Of a stretch of DNA of 6,224 nucleotides, positions 5,850-6,224 are shown piece by piece. The stretch's first letter is position 1, and the number at the start of each line of letters is the position of its first letter. Both the position numbers and the translations under genes were made by a program. Below the pieces are notes generated by a model. The model did no database searches. It saw nothing but the letters and a program-made list of their open reading frames with translations, and had not been told where the DNA came from. The stretch is from positions 1 through 6,224 of the forward strand of contig JAEYNR010000026.1 in NCBI GenBank assembly GCA_023412475.1. The letters run 5' to 3'. Origin of the DNA: Fibrobacterota bacterium. GTDB taxonomy: Bacteria; Fibrobacterota; Chitinivibrionia; Chitinivibrionales; Chitinispirillaceae.

Positions 5850-6224
5850 ATGAATCAATCCATCATTCAACTTATCAGCCAGGGTGAATCAGAAACAGTT
5901 GAAATAAAATCAACCTTTGGCAAAGAAGTAATTGAATCACTTTGTGCTTTCGCAAATAACATCGGCGGTGCGGTTCTTGTTGGAATAGAGAATTCTGGAA
6001 AAATAACTGGAGTAAATTACCTTGAAATTCTCACCAAAGAGCAATCCCTGGGGATAAATCTGGCCGCCATCTTAGGATATGAGCAGTTTAAAGACTATAA
6101 CCTCTTCGGAGTCATTTCAGGAAATGTCACCTATAAATCACCTATTATAAGCGCAGTTATCTCCGCCGATGCCTATACTACCCAGGACCGGATTGGTTCT
6201 CTTACTCAAGACATTAAATTTGAA
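5850..6224 (+). CDS. AlbA_2/Schlafen-type N-terminal domain fused in frame to barrel fragment (copy E), 3'-truncated
   Basis: The frame is open from ATG at 5850 to the window edge, 125 codons. Residues 1-60 read as the start of an AlbA_2 (divergent AAA-4, Schlafen-like) domain: QGESETVEIKSTFGKEVIES, AFANNIGGAVLVGIE and GKITGVN. These are typical of ATP-binding/winged-helix regulators several hundred residues long. After residue 60 the sequence changes without loss of frame to LTKEQSLGINLAAILGYEQF, the barrel gene's residues 20 onward, and follows it gap-free for 64 codons. No Shine-Dalgarno is seen, only A-runs before the ATG. A cytoplasmic domain ahead of an outer-membrane barrel makes no obvious sense. 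This is either a truncated regulator gene joined by recombination, a real chimera, or an assembly join. Confidence 0.6.
   Translation, partial: MNQSIIQLISQGESETVEIKSTFGKEVIESLCAFANNIGGAVLVGIENSGKITGVNYLEILTKEQSLGINLAAILGYEQFKDYNLFGVISGNVTYKSPIISAVISADAYTTQDRIGSLTQDIKFE

Overview
The window looks like an accessory, rearranged stretch of a Gram-negative chromosome, A+T-rich in its intergenic parts. The Gram-negative inference rests on a Wzi-like outer-membrane beta-barrel gene at the left edge. Heptamer GAATRTC repeats and multiplied barrel paralogues fit an environmental lineage, perhaps of the FCB type, but no marker gene fixes the taxon. There is no rRNA, tRNA, CRISPR array, integrase or transposase gene.

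Layout, left to right. (1) 1-1353: the 3' 450 codons of a Wzi-family barrel gene, here called copy A. (2) 1588-2619: a two-gene, overlapping, toxin-antitoxin-like module. A 103-aa protein is followed by a 222-aa nucleotidyltransferase-fold protein, with a nested palindrome in front. (3) 2619-3446: decayed pieces of the barrel gene's 3' end (copies B, C and D), separated by heptamer repeats and an inverted repeat. (4) 3499-5250: two divergently transcribed, mutually homologous, helix-rich proteins of unknown function. Each appears to be built from two copies of one ~85-residue unit. The left gene has a strong hairpin terminator, and a palindrome-rich intergenic region lies between them. (5) 5383-5625: two abutting tandem-repeat arrays with periods of 20-21 bp, close to two helical turns. 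(6) 5617-5778: a broken copy of the 103-aa gene. (7) 5850-6224: the start of an AlbA_2/Schlafen-type domain joined in frame to a second copy (E) of the barrel gene's interior. This ORF runs off the window.

The common thread is repeated same-orientation reuse of fragments of the barrel gene (A, B, C, D, E), and once of the small antitoxin-like gene, with unrelated cargo between them. Where the copies differ, the changes are mostly synonymous. They therefore probably derive from several functional paralogues rather than from decay of one recent duplication. The best reading is a recombination or insertion hot spot at a multiplied barrel gene. A chimeric metagenome assembly must also be excluded. 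The most novel protein content is the divergent paralogous pair at 3553-5250, which I cannot assign to a known family.
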